A DNA stretch of 64,000 nt from Tropicimonas isoalkanivorans (GCF_900112335.1 NZ_FOLG01000006.1:157484-221483); one strand, 5' to 3'. Shown: positions 8,610-18,525, counted from the first letter of the stretch. Numbers and translations are program-made. The notes: generated by a model from the letters alone, not told the origin.

Positions 8610-11000
8610 ATGGCCATGCATGCCCAGGACAAAACGCTGGTGTGGTTCGACGATCTCGGACGGCAGGACGTGCCACGGGTCGGCGGCAAGAATGCGTCTC
8701 TCGGGGAGATGGTGCAGTCGCTCGGGGCTAAGGGCATTAAGGTTCCGCCGGGGTTCGCCACGACCTCTGATACCTATCGGGCGTACATTGACGAAAACGA
8801 CCTGCGGGATGTGGTGGCACAGACGCTGGAGGACCTCTCGCGGGAAAGGATGACGCTGCACGAAGCGGGCAGCCGCATCCGCGCGGAAGTGCGGTCCGGC
8901 ACGTGGCCAGAGGAGATCGAGCGGGACATCAGGGCGGCCTACAGGGCGCTCGGTGAGCGGGTCGGGATGGAAACCCCGGCCGTCGCGGTGCGCTCCAGCG
9001 CCACGGCCGAGGACCTGCCCGACGCAAGTTTCGCCGGACAGCAGGAGACGTTCCTGAACGTCCGCGGGGAGGAGGCGCTGCTGCGCGCCTGCCGTCGCTG
9101 CTTCGCGTCGCTGTTCACCGACAGGGCGATTTCGTACCGCGAGATGAAGGGCTTCGACCACATGGCCGTTGCGCTTTCCATCGGCGTGCAACTCATGGTG
9201 CGGGCGGATACCGGCGGCTCGGGTGTGATGTTCAGCATCGACACGGAGTCGGGCTTCGACAAGGTCGTGCTCATCAATGCCGCCTGGGGACTGGGGGAGA
9301 ACGTGGTGCAGGGTGCCGTCGATCCCGACGAGTACCAGGTCTACAAGCCCTTCCTCGGCAGAGCGGGCATCACGCCGATCATGAAAAAGGCGCTCGGCGC
9401 CAAGAAGATCAAGATGATCTACGGCGGCTCTTCCGGCCAAACGACCCGCAACGTGGCCACATCGCGGAAGGAGCGGGCGCAGTTCGTCCTGTCGGACGCG
9501 GAGATCCTGGAACTTGCCCGCGCGGCGTGCACAATCGAGGATCACTATGGCCAGCCGATGGACATGGAATGGGCCCGCGACGGGGATACCGGCGAGCTTT
9601 ATATCGTGCAGGCGCGGCCGGAGACGGTCCAGTCCCGGGCTGTCGGCGGAACGCTCAAGTCCTTCCGGATGAAGAAGGCCGGAGAGAAGCTGCTGGAGGG
9701 CCTCAGCGTCGGCATGTCCGTAGCCGCCGGGGAGGTCTGCCTGATCGAGGATGCAGAGGACATCGAGCGCTTTGTGGACGGCGCGATCCTTGTCACCTCC
9801 ATCACCGACCCGGACTGGGTGCCGATCATGAAGCGCGCCGCGGCCATCATCACCGATCACGGCGGGCGCACGTCCCACGCTGCCATCGTGAGCCGCGAGC
9901 TTGGCCTGCCGGCGATCGTCGGGACCGGCGTGGCGACCCATGTGCTGCACGACGGGCAGATGGTAACCGTGAATTGCTCCGAGGGCGATCGCGGGGTGGT
10001 TTATGCCGGCAAGGCCGAGATCGAGGTCGAGGAGACCCGGCTGGAGGATGTCGCGGAGACCCGGACCAAGGTGATGCTGAACCTCGCCAATCCGGGCGCG
10101 GCGATGCGCTGGTGGCGTCTGCCGGCGGACGGTGTGGGCCTCGCCCGCATGGAGTTCGTCATCAACAACGAGATCCGCGTGCATCCGCTGGCGCTGACCC
10201 GGTACGGCGACTTGAAGTCCGATGAGGATAAAGCCGCCATCGACGCGCTGACCCAGGGCTATGCCGACCGCACGGAGTTCTTCGTCGAGCGGCTCGCGAT
10301 GGGGCTCTCCAGCATTGCCGCGCCTTGGTACCCGAACCCGGTGATCGTGCGGATGAGCGACTTCAAGACCAACGAATATGCGCAGCTTCTGGGAGGTGCG
10401 CAATTCGAGCCGGCGGAGGAAAACCCGATGATCGGGTTCCGCGGCGCGTCGCGGTACTACTCCGACCGTTACCGGGACGGCTTCGCGCTGGAATGTCAGG
10501 CGATCAAGCGGCTGCGAGAGGAGATGGGGTTCGACAACGTGATCGTCATGATCCCGTTTTGCCGCTCGCCGGAGGAAGCCGACCGGGTGTTGGAGGTGAT
10601 GGGTCAGAACGGCCTTGTGCGCGGCGAGAACGGGCTGGAAGTCTACGTGATGTGCGAGATCCCATCCAACGTGATCGTGGCGGAGGAGTTCGCCAAACGG
10701 TTTGACGGCTTCTCCATCGGCTCCAACGACCTGACCCAGCTCACCCTCGGGATCGACCGCGACAGCGCGGACCTCGCCTACCTGTTCCGGGAACGGGACG
10801 CGGCGGTGCTCTGGATGATCGAGACCGTCATCGCGAAGGCACGGGCTGCGGGCGCCAAGATCGGGCTCTGCGGTCAGGCGCCGAGCAACGATCCCGGCTT
10901 TGCCCGGATCCTCGTGGCCGCCGGGATCGACACGATTTCTGTCACGCCGGACAGCTTCGTCGCGGTGAAGGCCAACGTGATGGAGGCGGAACGCGGCTGA
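8610..11000 (+). CDS. ppsA: Phosphoenolpyruvate synthase
   Basis: Converts pyruvate and ATP to PEP, AMP and phosphate for gluconeogenesis; cytosolic. 796 residues, the normal length. Order: N-terminal ATP-grasp nucleotide-binding domain (residues ~10-340, GGKNASLGEM, AVRSSATAEDLPDASFAGQQ), central swivelling phosphohistidine domain with GGRTSHAAIVSREL (catalytic His423), and C-terminal PEP/pyruvate barrel (~470-790) with the active Cys in GLCGQAPS (Cys754). A purine-rich GGGGAGGGGAGGA stretch just upstream serves either the ATG at 8610 or the one at 8616, so the true start could be two codons later. It stands alone between the RTX gene and the kinase cluster. Confidence 0.96.
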   Translation: MAMHAQDKTLVWFDDLGRQDVPRVGGKNASLGEMVQSLGAKGIKVPPGFATTSDTYRAYIDENDLRDVVAQTLEDLSRERMTLHEAGSRIRAEVRSGTWPEEIERDIRAAYRALGERVGMETPAVAVRSSATAEDLPDASFAGQQETFLNVRGEEALLRACRRCFASLFTDRAISYREMKGFDHMAVALSIGVQLMVRADTGGSGVMFSIDTESGFDKVVLINAAWGLGENVVQGAVDPDEYQVYKPFLGRAGITPIMKKALGAKKIKMIYGGSSGQTTRNVATSRKERAQFVLSDAEILELARAACTIEDHYGQPMDMEWARDGDTGELYIVQARPETVQSRAVGGTLKSFRMKKAGEKLLEGLSVGMSVAAGEVCLIEDAEDIERFVDGAILVTSITDPDWVPIMKRAAAIITDHGGRTSHAAIVSRELGLPAIVGTGVATHVLHDGQMVTVNCSEGDRGVVYAGKAEIEVEETRLEDVAETRTKVMLNLANPGAAMRWWRLPADGVGLARMEFVINNEIRVHPLALTRYGDLKSDEDKAAIDALTQGYADRTEFFVERLAMGLSSIAAPWYPNPVIVRMSDFKTNEYAQLLGGAQFEPAEENPMIGFRGASRYYSDRYRDGFALECQAIKRLREEMGFDNVIVMIPFCRSPEEADRVLEVMGQNGLVRGENGLEVYVMCEIPSNVIVAEEFAKRFDGFSIGSNDLTQLTLGIDRDSADLAYLFRERDAAVLWMIETVIAKARAAGAKIGLCGQAPSNDPGFARILVAAGIDTISVTPDSFVAVKANVMEAERG

Positions 11001-11364
11001 AAGAACGCGGATCGGACGCACAGTGATTTGCCCGATGGCCGGTCTCAATTGGGCTGCCGGCGGGCATACAATCTCGTTCGGGCGACGGCATTGTCTTGCA
11101 ATTGAGCTGCGTTACAGGCCTTGACGGCCCTCATTTTCGCACTATCCAACACGCCCAAAGCGCGACTGCCTCGCTTGTGCCATGAAGTCCTGTGTGCCTT
11201 CGGGACGTGCGCCACATCCGTTTTTTCAGCTTCACCTGCCATGCCCGCCACCCCATTGGGCGCGTTTGTCCATTTTGTCGCCACATTCTCAGGACACCTT
11301 CTTCGGAACATGGCGAAGGCACGTCTGTACTTCAGGCGCCCACACCCGCCCGGAAGGACCATTG
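11001..11364. other. Non-coding gap before the kinase cluster
   Basis: 364 bases between ppsA and the kinase start. Open frames here on both strands have no Shine-Dalgarno or protein-like composition and I support none. The promoter of the kinase cluster should lie here, but I could not pick a convincing -35/-10 pair or a terminator for ppsA. Confidence 0.5.
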
Positions 11365-12768
11365 ATGAGTTCCAGGACAACGCCGAAAGAGCGAACAAAA
11401 CATAGCAAATTCGGCGACGAACTCCCGGTCGGCTCCACGCTTTTGCGTGGACAGTACAAGATCGAGCGGTACCTGAACTCGGGTGGATTCGGAATCACCT
11501 ACCTCGCGCGCAACAGCCTGGATCGGCGCGTCGTAATCAAGGAATGCTACCCCAGCTTCATCTGCTGCCGGAACGGGAATAACGTGCGCGTCCGCTCCGA
11601 GGAGCACGCCGGCTATTACGAGCGGCTGCTGGACATGTTCCGCAAGGAGGCCCGGGCGCTGGCGATGTTGGAGCACCCGAACATCGTCCGCGTGCATGAG
11701 GTCTTTTCGGACAACAAGACAGCCTACATGGCGCTCGATTTCGTTGAGGGGCGGGATCTTCAGTCGATCATCTCGGAGAACCGGGAGAATTTCGGGTTCG
11801 CCAAGATCCGTGAACTGATGGTGACGGTGTTGAGCGCGATTTCGCACATTCACGCACGCGGGATGCTTCACCGTGACATCTCGCCGGACAACATCCTGAT
11901 CGAGAAAAGCGGCAATCCGGTGTTGATCGACTTCGGGTCCGCCCGGGCGCAGGCCGCCCGCGACGCCTCGGCGATCCATGCCGTGAAAGATGGCTACTCG
12001 CCGCACGAATTCTACGCCACGCACGCCGCGCATTCGGCTGCGAGCGACCTCTATTCGCTTGGTGCGACGTTCCACTACGCCATCACGGGGGAGGCGCCCC
12101 CGCCGAGCCCGGACCGTCTCGCCGCCCTGGCGGAGGGTCAGGCCGACCCTTACACCAAGCTCGAGAACTCCGTCGAACGCTTCGACAAGGGCCTGCTGGC
12201 CTCGATCGACCGGGCCGTTTCGGTGCTCGCGCGCGATCGGATGCAGAGTGCGAACGAGTGGCTTCTGGAAATCGACGATCACTCCCACACGTCCATGGCG
12301 CTTGAAGCGGCACGTAATGACGCGCGCATCGACCAGTTGGTCAGCGAGTTGACGCACCGCACCAACAGCGAACTTGCCAGCATCCTTGCGGAAGAACGCG
12401 AACGCGAGGAGGCGGAGCTGGAGCAGCGTCTGGTCGAGATGGAGCGGATCAAGTCCGAGGAAGAAGAGCGGAAGAAATCGCGCGCGCAGGCTGCCAAGGC
12501 CGCCGCGGATGCAGCCGCTGCGGAGCCTGTTCCGACGTTCGACACTGACTGGCGCCCGCCGGTGGAGACCATCTGCATGCCCTCCATCCCGCAACGTATC
12601 GACTACATCGCAAAGATCGCGAGGCAATCCGAAGAACGGCGCGGGGATCGCTCGCGCCAAACCCGGGACACGTCAGCAACGGGAAAAAAACTCGTTGAAA
12701 GGGCGTTCTGGACCCTGGGACCCTTGTTCGCCGATGACCCAACGCCAATTGCCGGAAGGGCTGAATGA
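11365..12768 (+). CDS. Ser/Thr protein kinase (PpkA-like), first gene of the signalling/GTPase cluster
   Basis: Hanks-type kinase of 467 residues. The ATG at 11365 is chosen because AAGGA lies just upstream and the kinase fold starts soon after; the frame is open further 5'. Visible motifs: glycine loop LNSGGFGITYLA (37-48), catalytic lysine in VVIKE (Lys59), HRD loop LHRDISPDNILI (His169-Asp171), DFG in LIDFGSAR (189-191), and an activation-segment/helix-F region with SDLYSLGATFHYAITG. After the kinase domain comes a charged coiled coil (~315-385, EEREREEAELEQRL) and a short tail. No transmembrane helix seen, so it is probably cytosolic. The stop overlaps the start of the FHA gene (ATGA-type), so they are translationally coupled. 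Substrates are unknown; the FHA protein and GTPases are the obvious candidates. Confidence 0.92.
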   Translation: MSSRTTPKERTKHSKFGDELPVGSTLLRGQYKIERYLNSGGFGITYLARNSLDRRVVIKECYPSFICCRNGNNVRVRSEEHAGYYERLLDMFRKEARALAMLEHPNIVRVHEVFSDNKTAYMALDFVEGRDLQSIISENRENFGFAKIRELMVTVLSAISHIHARGMLHRDISPDNILIEKSGNPVLIDFGSARAQAARDASAIHAVKDGYSPHEFYATHAAHSAASDLYSLGATFHYAITGEAPPPSPDRLAALAEGQADPYTKLENSVERFDKGLLASIDRAVSVLARDRMQSANEWLLEIDDHSHTSMALEAARNDARIDQLVSELTHRTNSELASILAEEREREEAELEQRLVEMERIKSEEEERKKSRAQAAKAAADAAAAEPVPTFDTDWRPPVETICMPSIPQRIDYIAKIARQSEERRGDRSRQTRDTSATGKKLVERAFWTLGPLFADDPTPIAGRAE

Positions 12769-14054
12769 TGAGATTCATTTCTGAACTTATCGAGAAGAAA
12801 CGCGCGGACCGGGCGCCGGCGCGGAGAGCAGCGCCCATTATAGAGGAACCGCCCGCTCCGGCTGCGTCGGCCCCCGAAGAGGCTTTGATCGAAGCCAGCC
12901 CTCCTGAGGATCGTCACGAGGGAGGCGACACGTTCATTCTGCGGGCCGAGCATACCGTCGAACAAGACGACTCCACGCCTATGGACGCGGCGATTGACGA
13001 CGCGGAGGACGGGGACGACGATGGAAGGCTCTTCGACAACTGGGACGACGTTCTGGCGGTTTCCGAGCTTGGAGAACCGATCGACGACGACGACGAGGAC
13101 CAAGATGAGGATGATCCCGGCGTAACGGGCGAGGCACCCCACCTGCGCACGGGGGCGGACCTCGACCGGGCATTCGAACAACCCCTGAGCGGCTTCCGAA
13201 CCAAGGCGCGTGATCCCGCCGAAGACGATGAAGACGACGAGGGCGCCGAAAAAGGCCATTCGAACCTGTTCTCCGATGGGCTGGACATACTTGCGGAAGT
13301 GGAAGCCGCCGCCGCCAGTGAAGAGACAGAGGCGGACGCCACGTCGGACGAAACCTCCGAGCCAGACGCCCCCGATGCCCAAGACGACACTGTAGAAAAG
13401 GTGGCGCAGACCATGCGCATCTGGGATCTGGACATGGATGACGACGAGGAGACGGAGCTCGAAGAGCCCGCCGCCGAACAGATCCTTCGCCCTGTGCCGG
13501 ATCCCGCTCCGGCCCGGTTGGCGGCCAAGCCGGAACCTGTCTCAGAGATGCCGCGCCCGCAGCCGCAGCGCGCCGGCCGGGTGAAGACCCGCCTGCTCGG
13601 GTTCCACCGTCCGGAGGACATGGAACCAAACCCGTTCGCGCGGCAGGAGAAGGCCCTCCTCCAAACCGAACTGGAACGCTTTCCCGTAGGCTGGCTGGCC
13701 GTGGTGAAGGGGCCGGGACGCGGGGCGTCCTACCCACTGTTCGATGGCGTCTCGACCATCGGGCGCGGTGACGATCAGGCCGTCGCGCTCGACCATGGTG
13801 ACACCAGTATTTCGCGCGAGAACCATGCGGCCGTCGCCTACGATTGCGAGCAGCAGAGCTTCTTCATCGGCCACGGCGGGAAGGCAAACCTCGTCCGGCT
13901 CAACGGGATGCCAGTGCTCAGCACGGAGCCGCTTTCGACTGGGGATGAGATCCGAATCGGAGAAACCACGCTGAGGTTCGTCGCCTTGTGCGGGCCGGAC
14001 TTTTCCTGGGATGAAGATACCGGACATGGTGCCCGGGATGCCGCAGCGTTTTAA
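12765..14054 (+). CDS. FHA-domain protein with long acidic N-terminal region
   Basis: 429 residues. Residues ~20-290 are highly acidic and disordered (DDDDEDQDEDDP, DLDMDDDEETELEEP), and the C-terminal third (~309-415) is a forkhead-associated domain that should bind phosphothreonine peptides: VSTIGRGDDQAV (the GR of strand 3-4), TSISRENHAAV (Ser...His), VRLNGMPV (Asn-Gly). The start overlaps the kinase stop; ATG occurs at 12765 and again at 12768. Its 3' end overlaps the phosphatase gene. By analogy with kinase/Fha/phosphatase trios of type VI secretion it could be a phospho-switch scaffold, but there are no T6SS core genes here. The acidic arm is a likely kinase target or protein-binding surface (inference). 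Confidence 0.88.
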   Translation: MMRFISELIEKKRADRAPARRAAPIIEEPPAPAASAPEEALIEASPPEDRHEGGDTFILRAEHTVEQDDSTPMDAAIDDAEDGDDDGRLFDNWDDVLAVSELGEPIDDDDEDQDEDDPGVTGEAPHLRTGADLDRAFEQPLSGFRTKARDPAEDDEDDEGAEKGHSNLFSDGLDILAEVEAAAASEETEADATSDETSEPDAPDAQDDTVEKVAQTMRIWDLDMDDDEETELEEPAAEQILRPVPDPAPARLAAKPEPVSEMPRPQPQRAGRVKTRLLGFHRPEDMEPNPFARQEKALLQTELERFPVGWLAVVKGPGRGASYPLFDGVSTIGRGDDQAVALDHGDTSISRENHAAVAYDCEQQSFFIGHGGKANLVRLNGMPVLSTEPLSTGDEIRIGETTLRFVALCGPDFSWDEDTGHGARDAAAF

Positions 14055-14964
14055 GGGCTTCTACGAGGCGGCCTCCGCCGTCAGCGTGGGCAAGCGGGCC
14101 TGCCAGGAGGACGCGGTCCTGTATGACTGCCCTCTGGGTGGCGACACCGGGCTCGTGGTGGTGTCCGACGGCATGGGCGGGCACGCCGCCGGCGACGTGG
14201 CCAGCAAGATCGTCCTGACGGAGGTGTTCAGCGAGCTGAAGCTGCAGTCGGGTGCGTCGGCACCGGAGGAGGGCTTCCGAGCCCTTCTGACGCGCGCGGC
14301 TGAAGGGGCGGACGACTGCATCCGCGCCTATATCCAGGACCGGCCGGAGTCCATCGGCATGGGCGCCACGCTGGTGGCGGTGGTCCTGCACGGGCAGCAG
14401 CTTCACTGGATCTCCGTCGGCGACTCTGTGCTCTATCTCTATCGGAACGGGGCGCTTCACAGGCTCAACGAGGAGCATTCATTCGGCCGGAAGATGGATC
14501 GGCTCGTGGCTTCGGGCCTTATGGACAGTGAGGCCGCCGCGGAGCATCCGGACCGCAACTGCCTCACGTCGGTTGTGGGTGGGGGAGGGATCGCCCAGAT
14601 CGACTGTCCGGCCGATCCGTTCCAACTTGCTGATGGCGACCTGCTGGTCGTGGCAAGCGACGGGCTCGAATACCTGTCGCCCGAGGAGATCCGGACCATC
14701 CTCGGCGATTGGCATGCGGTTTCCAGCGCGCAGATTGCGGCGCAGTTGATGCGCGGGATCGAAATGATCGACGATCCTGAGCAGGACAACATTTCAATCG
14801 TCGTCGTTAAAGTGCGACTGACCGACACCGCCGCGCTTCGCGGCCCAAAGTTGAAAAGTAAGCCGCCGATCGTGCCGACACGCCCGGCGACGATGGTCGC
14901 GATGAAATCAAGGGCTCCTGCCGGCCTCGCGGGCCAGCGCCGCCTCCAGTGCGACCAGGGTTGA
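14011..14964 (+). CDS. PP2C-family Ser/Thr phosphatase (Stp1/PppA-like)
   Basis: Metal-dependent phosphatase expected to reverse the kinase at 11365. Up to 317 residues. PP2C motifs in order: CQEDAVLYD (first metal Asp region), LVVVSDGMGGHAAGDVAS (motif with metal Asp and Gly), MGATLVAVVLHGQQLHWISVGDSVLYLYR, LLVVASDGLEYLSPEEI, and DNISIVVVKV near the end. All metal aspartates look intact. The start is uncertain: in-frame ATGs at 14011, 14026 and 14038 all overlap the end of the FHA gene and none has a strong ribosome site. The last ~45 residues are a basic, probably disordered tail. Co-transcribed with the kinase and FHA genes. Confidence 0.92.
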   Translation: MKIPDMVPGMPQRFKGFYEAASAVSVGKRACQEDAVLYDCPLGGDTGLVVVSDGMGGHAAGDVASKIVLTEVFSELKLQSGASAPEEGFRALLTRAAEGADDCIRAYIQDRPESIGMGATLVAVVLHGQQLHWISVGDSVLYLYRNGALHRLNEEHSFGRKMDRLVASGLMDSEAAAEHPDRNCLTSVVGGGGIAQIDCPADPFQLADGDLLVVASDGLEYLSPEEIRTILGDWHAVSSAQIAAQLMRGIEMIDDPEQDNISIVVVKVRLTDTAALRGPKLKSKPPIVPTRPATMVAMKSRAPAGLAGQRRLQCDQG

Positions 14965-14973
14965 GGCGGGGAC

Positions 14974-16179
14974 ATGGCGCATCACGGCAAGTTTGATTTG
15001 GTCTGCGAGCGCCTCCGGGCGCTCATTTCCGCCAGAACGCTCCCGGCAAATGCCGCGCGCCATGCGGAGGGACTGCTGAAGCGGCTGGAAACGCCGGTGC
15101 GGATTGCCTTCATCGGCCCGCCAGACGTGCGCCGGGCGCAAATCGTCAACGCGGTCCTGGGGGGCGCGCTCATTCCAGATGTGCCCGCACGCCCGACACT
15201 CGAGTTGCGGTACGGAGAGCGCGAGGTGAACCGCGCGACGTTTGCCGACGGCCAGACGCGCGACGTTGCCGATATCTCGGATGGCATCGCGCCGGATGTC
15301 CTGTTCCTGTCGCTGCTGCGCAAGGAGCCGCCGCTCAAACGGACGCATATTTTCGACATCACGACCGATGGCTCGCCCCGCGAACTCAGGATGGCGTTGA
15401 AGTGGGCGTCGAGCCGCGCGGATATCTTCGTCTGGTGTTCGCGATATTTCACCGATGCCGAGAGGGCGGTCTGGCAAAGGGTCGATGAGCGGTTCACGGA
15501 TCACGCGTTTCTGGCGATATGCGGGGACGAGAGGGGCGCGCGGTCGTCTCGGTTGAAGGAGGAACTTGCCGGCACCTTTCTGGACGTAATTCCGGTCGAT
15601 CCGGACGATTGCAATGGTGGGACGGAGAGTGGCGTTTCGACGTTGTCGGCGGCCCTGAGCCGGCATGCCGAACTCGGAGGGCAAGCCGACAGCGATTCCG
15701 CTCTGCTGTTCCTGAAGAAATTCGGCACATCCTTCGAGGTGCCGCATGTGCACCCTGAAACCCCGTCCTCGCCGAGCATCGAACCTCAAACCCCGCAACC
15801 AGCGGAGCCGGAACGGACCGCCCATGGCACTGCCCAGGACCCGGAAGAGGCGTCACGCGTCCTTGCGCTCTGCCGCAATGGAGCGGCACTTGTCCGGGAA
15901 CGCGCGCGCGGCCTTCTGGAGATCGTACGGTCCGATGCAGACGTGACGCAGGCCGACATCCTGACACACTGCCGTGGCACCATCGAACGTCTGACGGAGA
16001 TGCTCGATTCCTACGATGGGGACTGCTGTGAGCCGTTGTCGACGCTGTCCAACCTCCTGATGGAGGCGGAGGAGCTGCTGATCCTGCTGGAAATCGAGGG
16101 CACCGGCAGCCCGGAAACTGACGGTGCCTGTCTCATGCTTCAGATACGCCGCGCCTTCGAGGCGCGCGCGGCTGCGTGA
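14974..16179 (+). CDS. Unknown protein with degenerate P-loop (GTPase-like remnant)
   Basis: 401 residues, not matched to a family I can name. The N-terminal part reads like a small GTPase fold: PVRIAFIGPPDVRRAQIVNAVLGG (hydrophobic strand, loop at 48-56, helix), but the loop lacks the GxxxxGK[S/T] lysine and serine. Later strands (THIFDITTD, DIFVWCSRYFTDAERAVW, HAFLAICGDERG) line up with the G3 and G4 strands of the two real GTPases downstream, though without DxxG or NKxD. The C-terminal ~130 residues are helical after a Pro-rich linker. GAGG lies eight bases before the ATG, ten bases after the phosphatase stop. Likely a pseudo-GTPase partner or regulator in this cluster; that is inference. 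Confidence 0.7.
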   Translation: MAHHGKFDLVCERLRALISARTLPANAARHAEGLLKRLETPVRIAFIGPPDVRRAQIVNAVLGGALIPDVPARPTLELRYGEREVNRATFADGQTRDVADISDGIAPDVLFLSLLRKEPPLKRTHIFDITTDGSPRELRMALKWASSRADIFVWCSRYFTDAERAVWQRVDERFTDHAFLAICGDERGARSSRLKEELAGTFLDVIPVDPDDCNGGTESGVSTLSAALSRHAELGGQADSDSALLFLKKFGTSFEVPHVHPETPSSPSIEPQTPQPAEPERTAHGTAQDPEEASRVLALCRNGAALVRERARGLLEIVRSDADVTQADILTHCRGTIERLTEMLDSYDGDCCEPLSTLSNLLMEAEELLILLEIEGTGSPETDGACLMLQIRRAFEARAAA

Positions 16180-16428
16180 GTGGACGAGGCGCCTCTTGCG
16201 GACTGCGCTTCGCCCTATTTTCGCCAACACCATCCCAGCGGTTAATCTTTGAATTTTCGTTAATATTTTTGGATCTCCACAACATAATTCGCCAGATTGC
16301 TGCCTTAGAATGGCCATCAAAGTCGGGGTAATTTGGGCGAAACGGGAAACTGTGGGGCGAATGGTGACTATCCGTTCTCGTGTGTGTTGTGTGTTCCTTT
16401 TCCCAGTGACTCGCGCCAGGGGCACCAA
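16180..16428 (+). promoter_or_regulatory. AT-rich leader before the dynamin-like GTPase gene
   Basis: 249-base gap, the longest inside the cluster, with an AT-rich patch at about 16235-16295 (TTAATATTTTTGG) that stands out from the GC-rich surroundings. It is a plausible internal promoter so that the GTPase genes can be transcribed separately from the kinase/phosphatase genes. No firm -35/-10 assignment. Confidence 0.35.
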
Positions 16429-18525
16429 ATGATAATCGACCGACAGATTGAACGCGCCGAAATGCCCAGCCCGAAGATCGATACCGATCTTCTGACTCAA
16501 GGATTGTCCTCCCTCGCGCCCATCGCCTCGGACCTGGAGGAACTGGCCCAGGCGATCGACGCGATTGCGGAAATCGGCGACCGCGCCATCTCGACCAGCA
16601 CACGCAAGCTGCAACAGCGGCTGCGGCGGGCGGAGCCGAGTGTCACGATGATCGGGCAGGTGAAATCGGGCAAGACGTCGCTCGTCAATGCCATGATCGG
16701 ATGCCCGGACCTGCTGCCGGCCGACGTGAACCCGTGGACCTCTGTCGTCACCTCCATCCACCTTTCCTCCCGCCCGCTGCTGGACAGCACCCGCGCCATG
16801 TTCCGCTTCTTTGAGCAGGACGAGTGGAAGAAGCTGATGCAGGGCGGCGGCAGATTGGGTGAACTCGCGGGGCGGGCCGGCGCGGACGACGATTTGGCGA
16901 AGGTCGCGGCGCAACTCGAAACCATGCGCGCCAAGTCAATGAACCGGCTGGGCGACAAGTTCGAACTGCTGATGGGGCAGGAGCACAAGTACGGCTTCCT
17001 CGACCCCGAACTCGTGGAACGCTATGTCTGCCTTGGCGACGATTTTGAGACGGATCACGACACCTCAACAACCCGCGGCCGATTTGCCGACATCACCAAG
17101 TCGGCAGACCTGTACATGTATCGACCAGAATATCCGGTGGATCTGTGCATCCGCGACACGCCCGGCGTGAACGACACCTTCATGATGCGCGAGCAGATCA
17201 CCATGCGGGCGATCCGGGAGAGTCGGTCCTGCGTTGTTGTTCTGTCGGCGCATCAGGCAATGAGTACGGTAGACCTGGCCTTGATCCGGCTGATCGCGAA
17301 TATTCCCTCGCGCAGCGTCGTGATCTTCGTAAACCGCATAGACGAGCTGCCGGACCCGGGCGCGCAGGCAGGCGACATCGCCGCGAGTATCCGCAAGACC
17401 ATTCGCGACCATCACGGGCCGGAAGACGCTCAGATCCTCTTCGGCAGCGCCTATTGGGCCAACAATGCCCTGCGGGGGACGCTTCCGGACATGAACGCCG
17501 AAAGCACGCAGTCCCTCATAAACTGGGCGGAGGCGGAGACGGGCGAAATGCCCGAAGACGCCTCCGGCCAACTGTCGACGGCCGATGTCTGGCACCTCTC
17601 CGGCATCCCGAGACTGTTCGAGGCGCTGTCCGGCCGCGTCTCCGACACTGTCGGGCGGGAGGTTTCGGATTACGTGGCGCGCTCCGCGCTCAACCTCGCC
17701 GCCAGCCTTGAAACATCCACGCATTTGGGACGGCGCTCCAGCCACGACAGCAACGTCGTTCCGATGAACCACCAGGCGCTGCCGGCGGAACTCGACCGTA
17801 TCGAGCAGCGGTGCCGGCAGCGAATTGCGGACGAATTCGAGCGGATCATTTTGGATTTCCATCAGCGGCTCGACCGTGCGCACGCTGGGTTCGTGGACCG
17901 GGCAACCGGGGCGCTCATCAAGCATTTGGAAACCCATGGGGACAAGTCGGTGTGGTCCTACGATCCGACGGGCCTTCGGATCCTGCTTCGGACAGCGTTC
18001 CAGGTCTTTGCCCGCCGCAGCCAGGCCTGCATCAAGACGGTTTATGAGGAAGCCGCAGCCGAGGCATGCGAATTGTACGTCCGCGGCTTCGGTGTAGACC
18101 CGGAGAGCTTCACGATAGAGCCGCCGGCGGGGCCGATCCTGCCGCCGCCCGTGTTCCTCGGCCAGACCATCGCGTTGGACATGAATGTCGGCTGGTGGAC
18201 CCGCTGGTGGCGGGCCCGGCGCGGCTACCGTGCCTATGCCGCCGATTTTGCGGACCTTATCAATTCCGAGACCGCCGGAATGGTAGAGACGCTCAAGAGC
18301 GATTACGGAGCCGCCACTCGCGACGCAGCCTTGCGGCCGCTGATGGATTTCGTCGCCGGCCAGCGGCAAATCCTGAACGATCTCGCTCTCCGTAGCGAAA
18401 TTCTTCCCGAGGACCTCGAAGATGCCGGTCTCGGGGATGGTGCAAAGCAAAAGGCCGCAGCCCTTGCTTCGGCCAAGAAGGTGCTGGCCAGGCACCTCGC
18501 CCCGAGCCACACGGAGACTCACTGA
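16429..18525 (+). CDS. Dynamin-like GTPase 1
   Basis: 698-residue large GTPase. The chosen ATG at 16429 follows AGGGG; an open frame continues upstream but has no protein-like features. G1 is GQVKSGKTS (76-84), G3 is DTPGVND (Asp243), G4 is NRID (302-305), so nucleotide binding looks intact. The large distance between G1 and G3 and the long helical C-terminal part (~400-698) match bacterial dynamin family proteins rather than Era/Ras types. A Trp/Arg-rich stretch (NVGWWTRWWRARRGYR, around residues 585-600) could be a membrane-touching paddle. The stop overlaps the next GTPase gene by one base (TGATG), which suggests a coupled, possibly heteromeric pair. Confidence 0.85.
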   Translation: MIIDRQIERAEMPSPKIDTDLLTQGLSSLAPIASDLEELAQAIDAIAEIGDRAISTSTRKLQQRLRRAEPSVTMIGQVKSGKTSLVNAMIGCPDLLPADVNPWTSVVTSIHLSSRPLLDSTRAMFRFFEQDEWKKLMQGGGRLGELAGRAGADDDLAKVAAQLETMRAKSMNRLGDKFELLMGQEHKYGFLDPELVERYVCLGDDFETDHDTSTTRGRFADITKSADLYMYRPEYPVDLCIRDTPGVNDTFMMREQITMRAIRESRSCVVVLSAHQAMSTVDLALIRLIANIPSRSVVIFVNRIDELPDPGAQAGDIAASIRKTIRDHHGPEDAQILFGSAYWANNALRGTLPDMNAESTQSLINWAEAETGEMPEDASGQLSTADVWHLSGIPRLFEALSGRVSDTVGREVSDYVARSALNLAASLETSTHLGRRSSHDSNVVPMNHQALPAELDRIEQRCRQRIADEFERIILDFHQRLDRAHAGFVDRATGALIKHLETHGDKSVWSYDPTGLRILLRTAFQVFARRSQACIKTVYEEAAAEACELYVRGFGVDPESFTIEPPAGPILPPPVFLGQTIALDMNVGWWTRWWRARRGYRAYAADFADLINSETAGMVETLKSDYGAATRDAALRPLMDFVAGQRQILNDLALRSEILPEDLEDAGLGDGAKQKAAALASAKKVLARHLAPSHTETH

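Noticed and set aside
8067..11048. 993-codon minus-strand frame across ppsA
   Set aside because: ppsA on the plus strand has all motifs; the antisense frame is His/Arg/Gly-rich and motif-free.
11365..14964. Type VI secretion regulation locus
   Set aside because: Kinase, FHA and phosphatase resemble T6SS regulators but no T6SS structural gene is in the window.
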